64,000 bases of DNA from Dioscorea cayenensis subsp. rotundata. Taxonomy: Eukaryota; Streptophyta; Magnoliopsida; Dioscoreales; Dioscoreaceae. Location of the stretch: the NCBI RefSeq assembly GCF_009730915.1, contig NC_052488.1, forward strand, positions 23,659,868 to 23,723,867, written 5' to 3'. Below, piece after piece: positions 12,957 through 25,158 of this stretch; within the stretch, counting starts at the first letter, position 1, and the number at the start of each line of letters is the position of its first letter. The translations under genes were made by a program, and so were the position numbers. The notes beneath the pieces were generated by a model. That model did no database searches. It saw only the letters and a list, made by a program, of their open reading frames with translations, and was not told the DNA's origin.

Positions 12957-13648
12957 GGCTTTTCAACTTTCACACAATACACTCACAATTCCTACCCAAA
13001 AAAAAAAAATTAAATTAAATTAACCGCACAAAAAGTCACAAAAACAAATTCCAAGCAAGGATCGAGGAGCCAAACCTGAAATTTTTCAGAACTGGAAAAT
13101 AGAACGTCGGATCTGGAGAGACAAGAGGAACAACGAGATCTGGAGTCTCTCCCTTTCTCTCGCTCTCTCGCTCTCTCGCTCTCTCGCTTAGCTGGCTTCC
13201 AGTGTGGAACAAAGAACAACACTAGAGAGACTGGGAGCGATGTTGTCTTTGTGAGATGCCATTCTCAATGCATAGCAGTGGAGACGGATGGTCAAGATGC
13301 TATCTTTTGGCCAGTCATTGTTTGAGAGCCGTTGGATCTTGAAAGAGATTTAAATCCCTTTAACCGAGTTAATTAATTAATTAATTAATTTGATGAACAA
13401 TAATGATCCACACATTATAAGTGTAATAAGTTAATTTATTAGGTTACATACTAATAAGTTATGATTATCAGAAATTAAATTAATTTTTTTTTAAAAAAAT
13501 AAATAAATTAGGAAATCAACTTGATTATATTTACGATGACTGCCATCAATCGATCGGTGAATGCGATGCTTCCTCTCTGAATGAACAACACAGAAGCCCT
13601 TTTTCGTCAACGAAATCAAACGAGGGTTCCGAAAGACGAACGGAATCG
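12957..13648. promoter_or_regulatory. Shared divergent promoter region (CGR-type gene / TAF12)
   Basis: About 690 bp separate the two divergent start codons. It contains a CTCTCGCT microsatellite at about 13154-13190, probably in the leader of the leftward gene, and a run of TAAT repeats at 13368-13390. I see no TATA box that I would trust. A bidirectional promoter is inference from the head-to-head layout. Confidence 0.45.
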
Positions 13649-15631
13649 ATGGCGGAGAGCTCATCGTCCCCGCAAAAAGGACTGCAAGCTTCGGCTGCTG
13701 GGGATTCAATCCAGCCATCGAATAGTCAAAACCCTAACCTTTCGTCCCCGCAGATCCACCCTTCTCCGTCTATGGATATGCCGCAGATCTCCTCGCCGCA
13801 GTTGCCGTCATCTCAACCGCAGATGAGCCCGTCATCGTCCATGGATTATGCGCAGAAGCAAGCATTGCCGGCGGGGGCGCAGCAGAACGGGATGCCTGCG
13901 ACTGCGAGTTTCGGGGTTCAGCCTGGGCTTCAGAGGACTGGGTCGATGCCGAGGATCAGCCAGTTGCAGCAGCAGTTTGGGCCAGCAGCGGCAGCCAGCG
14001 CGATGAGGCAGCATAATGGTATGTATGCCGGGCAGATGAACTTTGCTAACCCGCAAATCCAGCAACAGCAACAGCAGCAGCAGCAACAGCAGCAACAGCA
14101 GCAGCAGCAATTGGGAGGGGGGATGTCAAGGTCGGGAATGATCAGCCAGGGAGGGCAGCTACAAATGGTTTCCGGCCAGTCGCCGGGGCATTTCAATCTA
14201 CAGTCGCAGATGCTCAACCAGGTATTCGGCCACTTCTCAGTGTTTCTGCTTTTCAGGTGGAAAGATAGGTTTTTTTTTTTTGGATGACTCACTCCCTTAG
14301 TTGTAGCCGAGACAGAAGATGAATTTAGCCCAAGGTTCGCAAATCCTTCAAGGGAATACATCGGCGCAGGCATTACAGGGCATGCAGACGATGGGGATGA
14401 TGAACCCGCTTGCCATGAACTCACAGCTTAGAGCCAATGCGCCTCTTTCATATGGGCAGCAACGCTTTACTCCTGGGCAGATGAGACAGCAACAACAGCA
14501 GCAGCAGCTATCACAACAAATGCCTCTCACATCTCCTCATGTATGTTTGAACACACTTTAGATCAAAACCTTTTTTTTTCTTCCTTCTTTGAAAATGTCT
14601 CTTCTTTTGATCTTGGGCAATCTTTGTTTTATTTAAAGCCGTTATCTTCTATACTTAAATTACTCAAGTGTATGAAATTTAGATACCTTGCTTTAGTCCA
14701 TTAGGATTCCATCAACTATTCATCTCATAGACTGAATCCTTTGATCTATTCAGCAAAAGCTATTACTATTTTTCTGTTTTTATTATACAATCCTGTGAGA
14801 GTGCCGGTGCATGAGAAGTGTTCTCAGAACTCGGTCCGTGTTTTTTCTCCGAAATGGGTTCTTTTAACTTTTATTTTTATTGGGCATGCTGAGTACATTT
14901 AATGGCTGCATAGGAATTCCTAGACATTTTGTGTGGATTTGCTTGTTCCTCTCTAGAAACTTCCAGGCTGTTTGTCCACACCCAAATATATTAATGCCAA
15001 AATAATGAAAAAAATTTCCTGTCATGCTATGTCCATGTAGTGTCGTTCTTTTTCTAGGGTAAGTCATATCTTTTTTGTTGCATTGACTTCATTGATTGTG
15101 GGGTATAGGATACGGCATATTTAGCACCTTTGCTAAACAAGGTCGTCTATGTTTTGATTTGCTGGAATATGCAGAACCTACTTATTTTCATTTTTTGAGA
15201 ATTAATGTTTTCAAATGATTGTCTGGTTCAATGCTTATTGCTTCAGTTAAACATTTAATTTTTAGATGTTTTCCAGAGAATTCTCATCTGTATCCATTTA
15301 TGATCGTTAATCTGTCTCACAGAAGTTGTCAGGTCAGACCTTATCGAGGACATTATCTGGATTAGTTCAAAATGGACAGGGGATTAGTGCAGAATAGTCT
15401 CTCACAGCAGCAGTGGCTGAAGCAAATGCAGCCGGCAATGTCTGTACCTGGATCTGCTTCATATCCTCTTCAGCAGCAGCCACAGCAGCAGCAGCAGCAA
15501 CAGCAGCAGAGGCAGCAACAAGGATTCTTGCCACAACAACTATCCTCATCTCAGCTGCATCAAAAAACACTGGGTCTCAACCACCAGCAACTTGCCCAAC
15601 TGGTGCAGCAACAGCAGCAGCAGCTGGGTAC

Positions 15632-15664
<33 letters not shown>

Positions 15665-18003
15665 ACAACAACAACATCTGCTTCAACAACAACACCAACA
15701 ACAATTTCAACAACAACAATTGCAACAACTACAGCAGTTCCAGCAACAGCAGCAGCAGCAGCAGCAGCAACCTCAACAATCTCCAAGAATGCCTGGACCT
15801 GCGCTCCAGAATTCATCGACTTTGACAGGAGCTCAGGCAGACATGACTACATCTGGCACAACAACACCTGGTGGAAGTTCAAGTCATGGAACAGACACAA
15901 GTAGTCAACTTCTTGGAAAGAGAAAGATACAAGATTTGGTTTCACAGGTAGTCAAATTTGTTTCCAGAATGATATCTCATCATATCTTTTCGCATGAAAT
16001 ATACCTAACTTGTGTTTAATTTTCTTGCAAAAGCAGATTAGCTTTTGCAATCAGTTATTCATATTGTGGAGTCTAAACTATGGAATTTCTGTAGGTGGAT
16101 GCCTTGGGTAAGGTGGACCCTGAAGTTGAAGACCTCCTTCTTGAAATAGCTGATCAGTTCATTGAGTCAGTAAGTACATAAACAATTGTTTTTCTCAATT
16201 AACATAATACAATGCAATTTCTTTAGCTACATTGTAGTTTTTTGTTTTTCTCAATTAACATAATGCAATGCAATTTCTTTAGCTACTTTGTAGTTTTGAA
16301 TTATGTATCTCATTTATATCATTACTTTTTTTTTTAGTTGGCTACATAAAGTTGGCAGTATCGGGCTTTGAATTTTCACATCAGATCATGACAATCTATT
16401 ATTTTTGTATTCTTTATTTTGCACATCAACCATGAAGAGTCAAAATATGCTGGCATATTTTTTATTTATTTATTTATTTTTATTTTATCTGCATGTCTCA
16501 TATCATAAAACGTATGCTCTTGTCTGTATGCCAAGCTAATAGAAAACATTAGAAGGTTTCCCTATATCATGCTATGGTCCCAGAAATTGATTTTGTTTGC
16601 CCCTTTGAAATCCTTTCCATATTGTATGGTTGGTCTCTTTTTCATAATTTGTATTAATGTACTACGAATTTCATCTTTTTGACTAAACCTTTTTTCAGGT
16701 TACCACGTTTGCCTGCACTCTGGCAAAGCATCGGAAATCTTCAACTCTGGAGTTAAAGGATCTATTGCTGCATCTTGGTCTGCAACTTACCTATTTGACA
16801 TGTTGCTACAATTCCCTTTTTGTTAATTTAATTTGTTAACAAGTATTTAATCAGTGGTATTTAACTTCAGTCCTATAACTGACATGCTACTTGTTCTTGG
16901 GCATTGATATAAGTTTCAGTTATTGATGCATTGGCTATTCCTTCTAATATGTGTTTTATCGTTTGTTTAAAACGGTTACATTGCAGCCTTTAATTTTGAC
17001 TTTGTTTTCCGGATTGAAATTTTTGGAGGAACATCAGACCTCTTTTTGCCTTCTGAGCCTAATTGGATGACAACTTTGCGCAGAGAAAAAAATTGGGACT
17101 TGAAAAATTCCAGGTTTTACAAGGAATGAACAGCAGCAACACACAAGAACCGTAAGGAGTTTCTTTAATCTTCAGTTCTTTTTGTTAAATCTTATTGAAT
17201 AAAAAAATATTCTAATTTTTCTTGAAGGACCAATAAAAATATCTTCTAATTGTCTCGAGTCTTTCAATAAAGTTAAGGGTGATGCTCTCTAGGGAAGGAC
17301 ATGAAGTATTATGTTATTTATGAAACAAGCCGCTTACCAATACCATCTTAGCTCAAAAATGTCAATCAGGTGCCAAAAGGGTCATTTTACACTCACGGGA
17401 GTTGTATGCAATGATGCTGGCTGGCTATTGAGCTAGGTCTTGCAGACAAATAAACCTAATTTATCCACATTTTGGATTAGGGTGGATATGATCCTGGATA
17501 GTTGAATTAATAGTTCAGTTCAGTTTGAACGCTCATTTTATGTCTTCTGTTCCGCGAACATTTAATTCCACCTAGTTCTTCAAACATTTTTTTGTTACTA
17601 AAATTATATAAGTGTCCTCATCCAAATTTGTCCCTCTTCTGATGAAGATGCAAATATGCTAACTTTTCTTTCTTAACATGTGCAGTTGTCAAATGACATC
17701 CACGAGAAACGATTGGAAATGGTACGCCCTGTTTTTATGAACATCTCATTTCTTTTACTATTACAAATTTACAATTACTTCTTATGCATGAGTTAATATG
17801 TTGATTGGTATGAGCATCATTAGGTACGAGCTCTGATGGAGTCACAAAATTCAAAGAATGGTCTTGCAACTAAAGTTACTGCTGGAAACCAGTTTGCTGG
17901 TGAATCAACAATTAATCGTCCTATGAAACCTTCACCTAGTTCAGAACAGTTGGTTCTGCCTGCATCAGCTTCTCAAATGTTGCACAAAATTCAACGGTTT
18001 TAG
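13649..18003 (+). CDS. TAF12: TBP-associated factor 12 (TAF12), glutamine-rich
   Basis: Subunit of TFIID (and of SAGA-type complexes) that pairs with TAF4 through a histone fold. Exons: 13649-14221, 14316-14540, 15323-15947, 16095-16169, 16699-16777, 17086-17151, 17686-17721 and 17824-18003; roughly 618 residues. The N-terminal two thirds is low-complexity, rich in Q/S/P/M, with long polyglutamine runs encoded by CAG/CAA (14062-14110 and 15475-15770). The histone fold spans exons 3-6: [62 protein letters not shown]. Two single-base runs break the frame: a G run at 15379-15382 in exon 3 and an A run at 17103-17107 in exon 6, each one base longer than the conserved reading needs. For exon 6 the in-frame acceptor is at 17086, not 17084. 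Sequence error is more likely than a dead gene. Confidence 0.9.
14062..14110 (+). repeat. CAG/CAA microsatellite (polyglutamine) in TAF12 exon 1
   Basis: A near-uninterrupted run of CAG and CAA codons giving about 16 consecutive glutamines. Longer interrupted runs follow in exon 3 (15475-15520 and 15640-15770). Such tracts expand and shrink between alleles and create spurious long poly-Leu, poly-Cys and poly-Ala frames on the other strand and frames. Confidence 0.9.
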
Positions 18004-18817
18004 CTTTCTGGCAACCTGACCAATAATAGCTTGTAATTAATCTGCACTCTCTCATTTTTCTTGTTTAAAATGAAAAAAATATTGTGATCTGGTGATTAGC
18101 CCTCAGTTTTTCCCATGTTTGTGTTCTAGTGTACAGGTAAAACCCCATGGCTCGGAAGTAGTTTTGAACTAAGCTGGTCGCTGCATCCAACGTCCTTGTC
18201 TAATATTGATTAATTTGTGTTTGTGCTCTTCTTGATGTACGTGGTACTCTCATGATTATAGAATAGCAAATTATTGCCCATAAATATAAAGAATAGCAAA
18301 TTATTTGTAGCATTGGCATAATAGAACAGCTGCTTGGTTCTGAAAGAAAAGTAAGGTAATGCACGGAGGTCTGGAAAGATTTTTTTTATTTTTTTTTCTT
18401 GTTATTTTTATTTTTGACATATACAAGTAACTGGTGAAATAATTATTTGTGATAATTGGCGGAGTTGAAAAGCAGTTCAGGATTTTGTTGTGGATTCATG
18501 TCTTTAGGGCGAGACAGCCCCATGAGAACATGAGATGAATGATGAGATGAAGATCTTCAGAGCTGCATTTGATTTTTGAAGTTAATTAAAGAAAATCAGA
18601 TATCTGGAAGGCCATCTTGACAATGTAATTAATGTTGGTGTCAGCTTACAACAAACATTCTTCTAGTACTGCCACCTGAATAAAAAACCTCTGGTGGCCG
18701 AGACAATAACTTAGTTAAGTACTAGACAATAACTGTTTTCAAATCCACAGAATAAGGAGTCATGTTTGTAATCTATCCAACCAAATAAAACAGCACTGCA
18801 AAACAATGTTCAGAGTA

Positions 18818-21800
18818 TCAAGTGGGAGATTCGGCAAGTACCGACGTGTGCCACCAGCCACAGGAGATATTGATTGCACAGCATGTCTCCATTTGAACTA
18901 TAGCCGGTATATTCCGGTCGATCGCATCACCCAATCCAAGCTGTATGTTCACAATGAGTACCAGGTTTTTTGATCTAATGCAATCATCATTGATCAAATA
19001 AGCATTATTGCTTACCTGACCATACTTGTTCCAACCCCAGCAGAACACCTCCCCATCCTCTAATAAAAAACACAGCAAGAGCAACTTGTCAGCATCTTTG
19101 CTTATAGTAATAGTGAACATAATGGCTCCACTGGAACATGAAACCTTACCAGTTGTAATGGCACTGTGCCGAGCACCACAAGAGACTATCTTGGCTTTCT
19201 TGTTCTCCAAACATGGAGGGTTCACCAGTTTAGGCAAAGTCTGCAACTGAGAGTAGAAAACTATGAAGAAAAACTTTATGGTTTTAACTGACAATGTCAG
19301 CTGAGATAGCTAGTATTCACCTCAGCTTGATCAGAACCTATTCCCAGCTGCCCAAACTGATTCCCACCAAATGCATAGATGGCGCCATCAGCAGAGATGC
19401 AAATGGTATGCCACAAGCCAGCAGCAACTCCTTTAATTTTAACAGTGAGAAGAGATGGGACACATTTTGGACTCAACTCATCATCTGTACTACCTTGCCC
19501 GCACTGGACCAGCAAGGCATGGAAAGCATTGTGAGTGAATAAATTTCATCGTTAAAAACTGGTGATTGGATTCTACATGGCAGAGTGAAACTAAAGATAT
19601 TATCTCAATTCTATAGATTACCGCAGCTTCAATGTTGTGAAATTCAGAACAGCCTAAGAAAACTTTAGAAGGAGATGAGCATGGTACGGTGAAATTCAAG
19701 AATTACCACCCGGGTTCTAAAATACAGTTACAAATCTAAATGTTTCAGTTGAAACTATTCAGTGTCAGCCTGCAGCAGGGTGTTTCTCCTAAAACAACCA
19801 ATATAATTTGGCAATTGAAAGAAATAACTAAGAATATGAAGCATCTATGGAAAAGCACCATCAGATGGAAAATATCAAGCAATTAGTTGCATGAACCTCA
19901 TAATTATTGGTAAAAGACCAAGTGAGAAAATTATTTTATTTTATTTTACTTATGTATTTATTTTTTGCGTAAATGCATTCTTTAACTCAGCTTCCCATTC
20001 ACAGAATTTACACAGTACTACTAACAACCCTCCAAATTCATAGCTACAAGAGGGAGAGTATGGAAACTAACCTGCCCATGAAGTCCCCAACCAAAAGTTA
20101 GTAATGCGCCAGTATCTGGAAAAATGAATAAACAAATGAGTACAATTTCTTTAAGGGCCAGAAGAGTTGAACTACTGAACAAGTGATCAGGAATATCAAC
20201 AACATGGTGAGAAGTTACACTACTAGTAGCCTAGGGTCTCTTTACAAATTTAAAAATCTATAAATGACGCAGGTTATAAATCTAGCTAACAGGAAATTGT
20301 TAGTCTTAAGACCACATAAGGCTCGGAGTTGGAAACAACGAAGATTAATCATGTTCTTACAAATGATTGCAGGCATGTTTACAAAACAAAGTAGCTAAAG
20401 AAGAGGGGGCTAAATTGCTGGAGGTAATCATGATACGAGGAGATTATACCCATATGAAAGAGAGATTGAACTATAACATAATGATCACAACATAATAGCT
20501 GAACAAGTCGGAGAGAAATTCACAAAAGTTCTTCCAATGATGCTTATGTAAATATTAAAATTTGAACAACTGTGCAAGGGAAAACTTGGCGCAGAAGAGT
20601 TGAGCAAACAAACTACAATACTGATATTCTGTAACATATCTGGCATAGGACAACATGAAGTGAGAAGGAAAGCCAAAGAATCAAACTAACCAGTGACAAC
20701 GATGCTGTGACGCCCCCCACAAGCAATGGTCTTCACGTAGCTTCCAATGACCTTATAGACCTGCTCATCTGAACCAATGTTCCTTCTCAAAGCTGCTGGT
20801 CGGTCCTTTCCATAAGCACCCAATTCAATGCAAGGAACTGGATGAGGAGATGACACCAAGCGAATACGAGAACCTAAACCGAGCTGCCCTTCCCCGCCAT
20901 AGCCCCAACCCCAAACCTGGCCAATGTCTGAAACTTAGGGAAACATATCAGCAAGTCTTGTGATGAAAGTTTTCAATCAAACTGAGAAGCTATTACATGT
21001 AAGCTCAGATGCAATTAAAGAAATGCAGCACCTGACAATGCCAATGTATGACGCCCACCAGAAGCTACCGCCGTAATCCTCACACCTGTTTTGAGAGTTA
21101 CCAGACATGGAGGAGCTGACAGAGTCTCATCACCGGATGTTGAGCTTTCTGGTCCTTGTCTAGATGAAGATAATCTCCTGCGCTTTGCACTTTCCTCTGC
21201 GCTTCTGCTTTCATTACTTGATTGAGTTCCACTACTTGACCTGGGGTTCACTGAAATGCTTTGCTTTTATTACATCCCTCTTGTTGTAGCATCCAAGGCA
21301 GCAAAACTCTTAACTGAAATTGTCTTGATCACCGAAAACATACCCTCTTTTTCATCCTTATCAGGGGGAACTTCCATGTTTTGGTCTACAATGATCGTCC
21401 CAGAAGGCACACACTCCTTCCAACCCCATGTGTAGACTTCTCCAAAAGCTGCTTCAGTGAGCAGAAAAATGAAGTAATCCAGAACTTAAATGAGCATATC
21501 CACAACCACATTCAAATGAAACCAACTGTCTTGTAGATGTCATATTTTCTTTTCATGAATGATGAACTCTAAATTTCTACACATTAATTGCGAAACCAGA
21601 CATACAGTGAATTTTCAATAAAAAAGAGAAACCTGTAACTGCAGCGCAGTGAGCCCACCCTGCAGCAGCCTTCACTATAGCTACTTCAGTGGGGAGAGGA
21701 TACGCCTCTGGAATGTCCTAAGTAAATAATCAAAAGACTTGAATTCATTGCAAAGTTTCAAGTTCCGGAAAAATAAAAAAAACAAAAGAGAAAACAATGA

Positions 21801-22539
21801 AGATGAACAAATAAGAGCTAAGGTTGCAGTGCTACCTCATGCTTCCCTGCAGTCAAATAACTTTGACCCATGTCATCGGTTGAACCCCAAGTAAGAAGCT
21901 TGCCAGATTCTGCTTGAAAGAAGAAGAAATTATGTGAATCCTTAACAACACAACCAACTTTTCAGTTCTGCAATACCAGCTACTGGAAAGATTTTCAAAC
22001 AGTTGCCCGCTGAAAAGCGCGAATATAACTCAAAGAAAACTTCAAGCTAAATCTATTTTCCACTCATTGAGCCAATATGTTCAACGAAAAAAAAGCACAA
22101 AAGCCACAGAAAATGCTCAATTTTGTAGTTAACATCTCAAACACAGCAACTACAACCAGAGAATGCATCAGTTAAAAAACGAAACGCAACATTTACTATT
22201 CAAAATCAAAACTTGACAAATAAAAAAGATAAAAAAGAAAAGCTATCAAGCAAAGGAGTCAATGGAGACTGAAACAGCGAGACAGAAGGAAATTGATAAA
22301 GCTGGTGAGATACCTGAGATAGCCATGGCAAAGCCGCATCCACCACCGCACACATCTCTCCACGAGTCCCCACTGGTTGAAGAGCCTGGCAAAGGGACAG
22401 CCATGGGATGAAGAATAGAAGATCTCTGAGGTGAGGCTCCAGGAAGGTAACCCCACACAAGCACCATCAGCTGCTTCTTCTTCTTCTTCTTCTTCTCACT
22501 GACCTCCATGATCTTCCCCTTCCCCACGTCCTCTTCCAT
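18818..22539 (-). CDS. RCC1-repeat (beta-propeller) protein
   Basis: Eleven minus-strand exons join in phase to about 476 residues: 22314-22539, 21836-21909, 21633-21717, 21344-21448, 21032-21250, 20691-20927, 20072-20115, 19321-19503, 19150-19240, 19016-19059 and 18818-18940. A lysine-rich start leads into VWGYLPGASPQRS and DSWRDVCGGGCGFAMAIS, the opening of a plant RCC1 subfamily that I believe includes Arabidopsis At3g55580 (TCF1). RCC1 blade motifs follow: AAGWAHCAAV, ASGGRHTLAL, ACGGRHSIVV, AAGLWHTICI, SCGARHSAIT and SCGWWHTSVL, each after a W-G-W/GQLG strand. A serine- and arginine-rich insert (exon 5, with KRRR) interrupts blade two or three and may act as a nuclear signal. UVR8's GWRHT tryptophan set is absent, so this is not the UV-B receptor. 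The start could also be the in-frame ATGs at 22554 or 22509. Confidence 0.9.
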
Positions 22540-22953
22540 TTCGTGTCTCCCTCTCATCCACCATTCATCTCTGTTCTCTGGCTGCTCTCTGCTGGCTGCG
22601 AAGAGCCCTAAAATCAAGCCTGAGGGAGAAGGTTGGTTGCCACGTCGGATTAACACGTGGAGGGGTGGTTGCTGGCGTGGCGTTCGGAGGACCGGTAATT
22701 GGTCAGACGGATCCTGGCCATGAATTCACCCAGAAGTTTCTGGAAGGCGACTAAACGCTCCAACCGACTTTTTCTTTTGATGGAACGTGGCATATCATGA
22801 GAGGTGACAAATGTTCTATGTGTTTGTATATCGTCCTTTATTATTATTATTATTATTATTTTTTTAGAAAGAAAGAAAGAAAAGCCCATTCAACAATAAC
22901 AGCCCAAGACGGCAAGACTACTACTACGGATATAAAATTGTGAAAGAAGATTA
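22540..22953. promoter_or_regulatory. Upstream region of the RCC1-repeat gene
   Basis: Leader and promoter of the leftward RCC1 gene. It includes a TTA microsatellite (about 22839-22862) and a GAAA repeat (about 22867-22881). No other gene is seen before the snRNA promoter. Confidence 0.4.
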
Positions 22954-23006
22954 GTCCCACATCGGCTGTTGGGATGGAATGACTGAGATGGGTGGTCAAT
23001 AAAAGG
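22954..23006 (+). promoter_or_regulatory. Plant snRNA promoter: USE and TATA element
   Basis: GTCCCACATCG at 22954-22964 matches the plant upstream sequence element RTCCCACATCG exactly. ATAAAAGG at about 22999-23006 is the TATA-like element. About 34 bp (some 3-4 helical turns) separates the two, the spacing known for RNA polymerase II snRNA genes (pol III types such as U6 are about 10 bp closer). Transcription should start about 25 bp after the TATA element, where the U1 sequence begins. Confidence 0.9.
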
Positions 23007-23029
23007 AAGGGGAATGGCTTCATTTGTTC

Positions 23030-23194
23030 ATACTTACCTGGACGGGGTCAACGGATGATCAAGAATGTCCGTGGCCTAGGCAAGTGGCTCCCATTGCACT
23101 TTGGGGGTGCGCTTGCTTACCATCTGCCCAAGCGGTAGAGTGGACGTCATAATTTGTGGTAGAGGGGGTACGCGCACGCGCGGCCCCTGTCGAA
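23030..23194 (+). ncRNA. U1: U1 spliceosomal snRNA gene
   Basis: Starts ATACTTACCTGGACGGGGTC, the U1 5' end whose ACTTACCTG (23032-23040) pairs with 5' splice sites. Stem-loop I keeps the U1-70K loop GATCAAGA with a stem of ACGGA paired to TCCGT. The U1A-binding loop ATTGCACTT is at about 23093-23101. The Sm site AATTTGTGG is at 23151-23159, followed by a GC-rich stem-loop IV ending in GCGGCCCCT. Length about 165 nt as in plant U1. The stem I bases differ from commonly quoted plant U1 but changed in pairs, which suggests a functional variant. A plant 3'-end box could not be placed with confidence. Confidence 0.93.
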
Positions 23195-25158
23195 CTCTTA
23201 ATTTAAGCATTTGTCCTTCTCATGGACACGGGGTTTATTCATTAGTTTATTAGGTCCAAATTTAGTTTGATTATATGAATTATCTTTTACTGCTACATAT
23301 AATGACATTTTTCCTCACGAAGCAAAAGAAGAAAAACAATAAAATGATGGGGTTTTATAATGGATAAAAATAGCAACTCAATCCTCTGCTGAAGCTGATG
23401 GTTTATTCTGCGAAATAACTGTACTTCTTTCGTCAATTCAGTAAGTTTTACTTCTTTCGTCAATACAGTAAGTTTTGTTATTAAGACGGGCCATCTATGT
23501 GGACACCTTCAGCTGCCAAGGCCATGTTAAAATTAATCAATTTGGATATGTGAAAAATATTGATCAGATGTAGTGTCAAATAACTTTTGCAAAAAAATTA
23601 GAAAAACCATGAACGCATAAAATTCCTTGAATGGCAAAAAATAGGCATGGAGGAGAGCACTGGCTCAGAACTACATGAATGAGAAAAAAATGAAGTTGGA
23701 AGTGTGATAACACTATATCTGTGAAATAGCGAGAGGGAGCTTGGAAGAAGAGTATTAAGTGGAAAGTTGTCATGGATTACATAACCCAATCAGTTGGTCA
23801 ACTGTTGCTAGCACCATATACATTACAAAAACTGTAGAAAGAACTAACAAAAGAGAAGCTCTGATCCATATCTATCTATCATCATAGTCTTGAATAGAAA
23901 ACTAATCAATCAATTATCACGTACCTCCTGCATATGGAACTAACTGTCTTAGAAGATCAATATGAAGATTCCTCACGTCTTCATGAATTGACCTATGAAC
24001 AGATCCTGAAGTACACCTCTTCAAGAGTGCGCTGGACTAGTTGAAGAGAAAATTATGAAGTTCCTTGAAGTTGTGGAATTGGATTTTGATTCTTTCAAGG
24101 CATTTTCAATCTCTTCATGCTCTTTTTTTCTTGTTTTTGCTTTCCTTCCCTTTTGTCTTCCCCTAATTGGAGGTGGGATCACTCTTGTTCAATCATTAAT
24201 TTTTAGCCAAAACTCTCTATTGTTGGTGAAGTTTATGTAGTGATCATATATCATTTTATTAGTTGAATTAATTAAAATATTATATTCCATATATATAATA
24301 TTTATTTAATATTTTAATTTTTATAATTACTTATTAATTTCTATGTTATGATAACTATTTATATATTATAATTTTTTTATAAAATAATTGAAATTTTTAT
24401 TGCTATTGATTATCACAAAAAACCCAAGATTATAATTTCTGTTCCATCCATGAGAAGTTATTAAAAACCTCATCGGCCGGTGCAAAAAAATATGAAGAGA
24501 AGCAAGATTTGGAGAGGGAAAGAGAATAGATTGCATTCTATAAATCCAAGACATAAACCAGAAATATATAAAAAAAAATAATAATTAAATTATACCAAAA
24601 ATATAAAACCCCCAACAAATAAAAAATAATTAAAAAAAAAAACCTAAAACTTGCATACAATCTATCAAAGAAACCATAAAAATATTATTGGTCAAACTAA
24701 TTAAGGATGCTCTTTTTTTCTGCGGCGGCCGGCCACAACAAAATTTGCTCTTATTTTCTCCGGTGACAGTAAAGATAAGAGATGTGTGTGTTTGTATACA
24801 TTTATAGATAAAGAGAGAAGTAAAGGTATTAGAGCAAAAGTTTTTTTTAATTTACAAAGACAAAAAGATAATTTCAATATCCCACTGCAGGGGAATGAAA
24901 TATAACCCTCTTGAGGTTTATACACCCTATTTAGGAAATAAAATAAACCATTAATGCTCTAAAATACCATCCAAACAAACGCATAAAAATGTGTAGGTTT
25001 TGAGTAATAGTTAAATAAATTTTAATAAATGAAATTATAATCATCATCATTATTATTATTATTTTGGCCCTGTTTTGATTCGAGGGAGGACGGACGCGAG
25101 AGGGCGTTTTCTTCTTGGAGGAGTCACACCGGAAGATCGGCCGACTTCTCCGTCGGCC
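23195..25158. other. Gene-free intergenic DNA upstream of the coiled-coil gene
   Basis: AT-rich, with short open frames lacking any family signal. The last 100 bp before the ATG are the probable leader of the coiled-coil gene, and an ATT microsatellite lies near 25043-25063. I see no other RNA or protein gene. Confidence 0.5.

Noticed and set aside
15413-15904. Poly-Ala/Thr and poly-Asn frames within TAF12 exon 3
   Set aside because: Out-of-frame readings of the CAG/CAA tracts.
18818-22539. RCC1-repeat gene considered as UVR8, the UV-B receptor
   Set aside because: The GWRHT tryptophan motifs of UVR8 are missing and the N-terminus matches another RCC1 subfamily.
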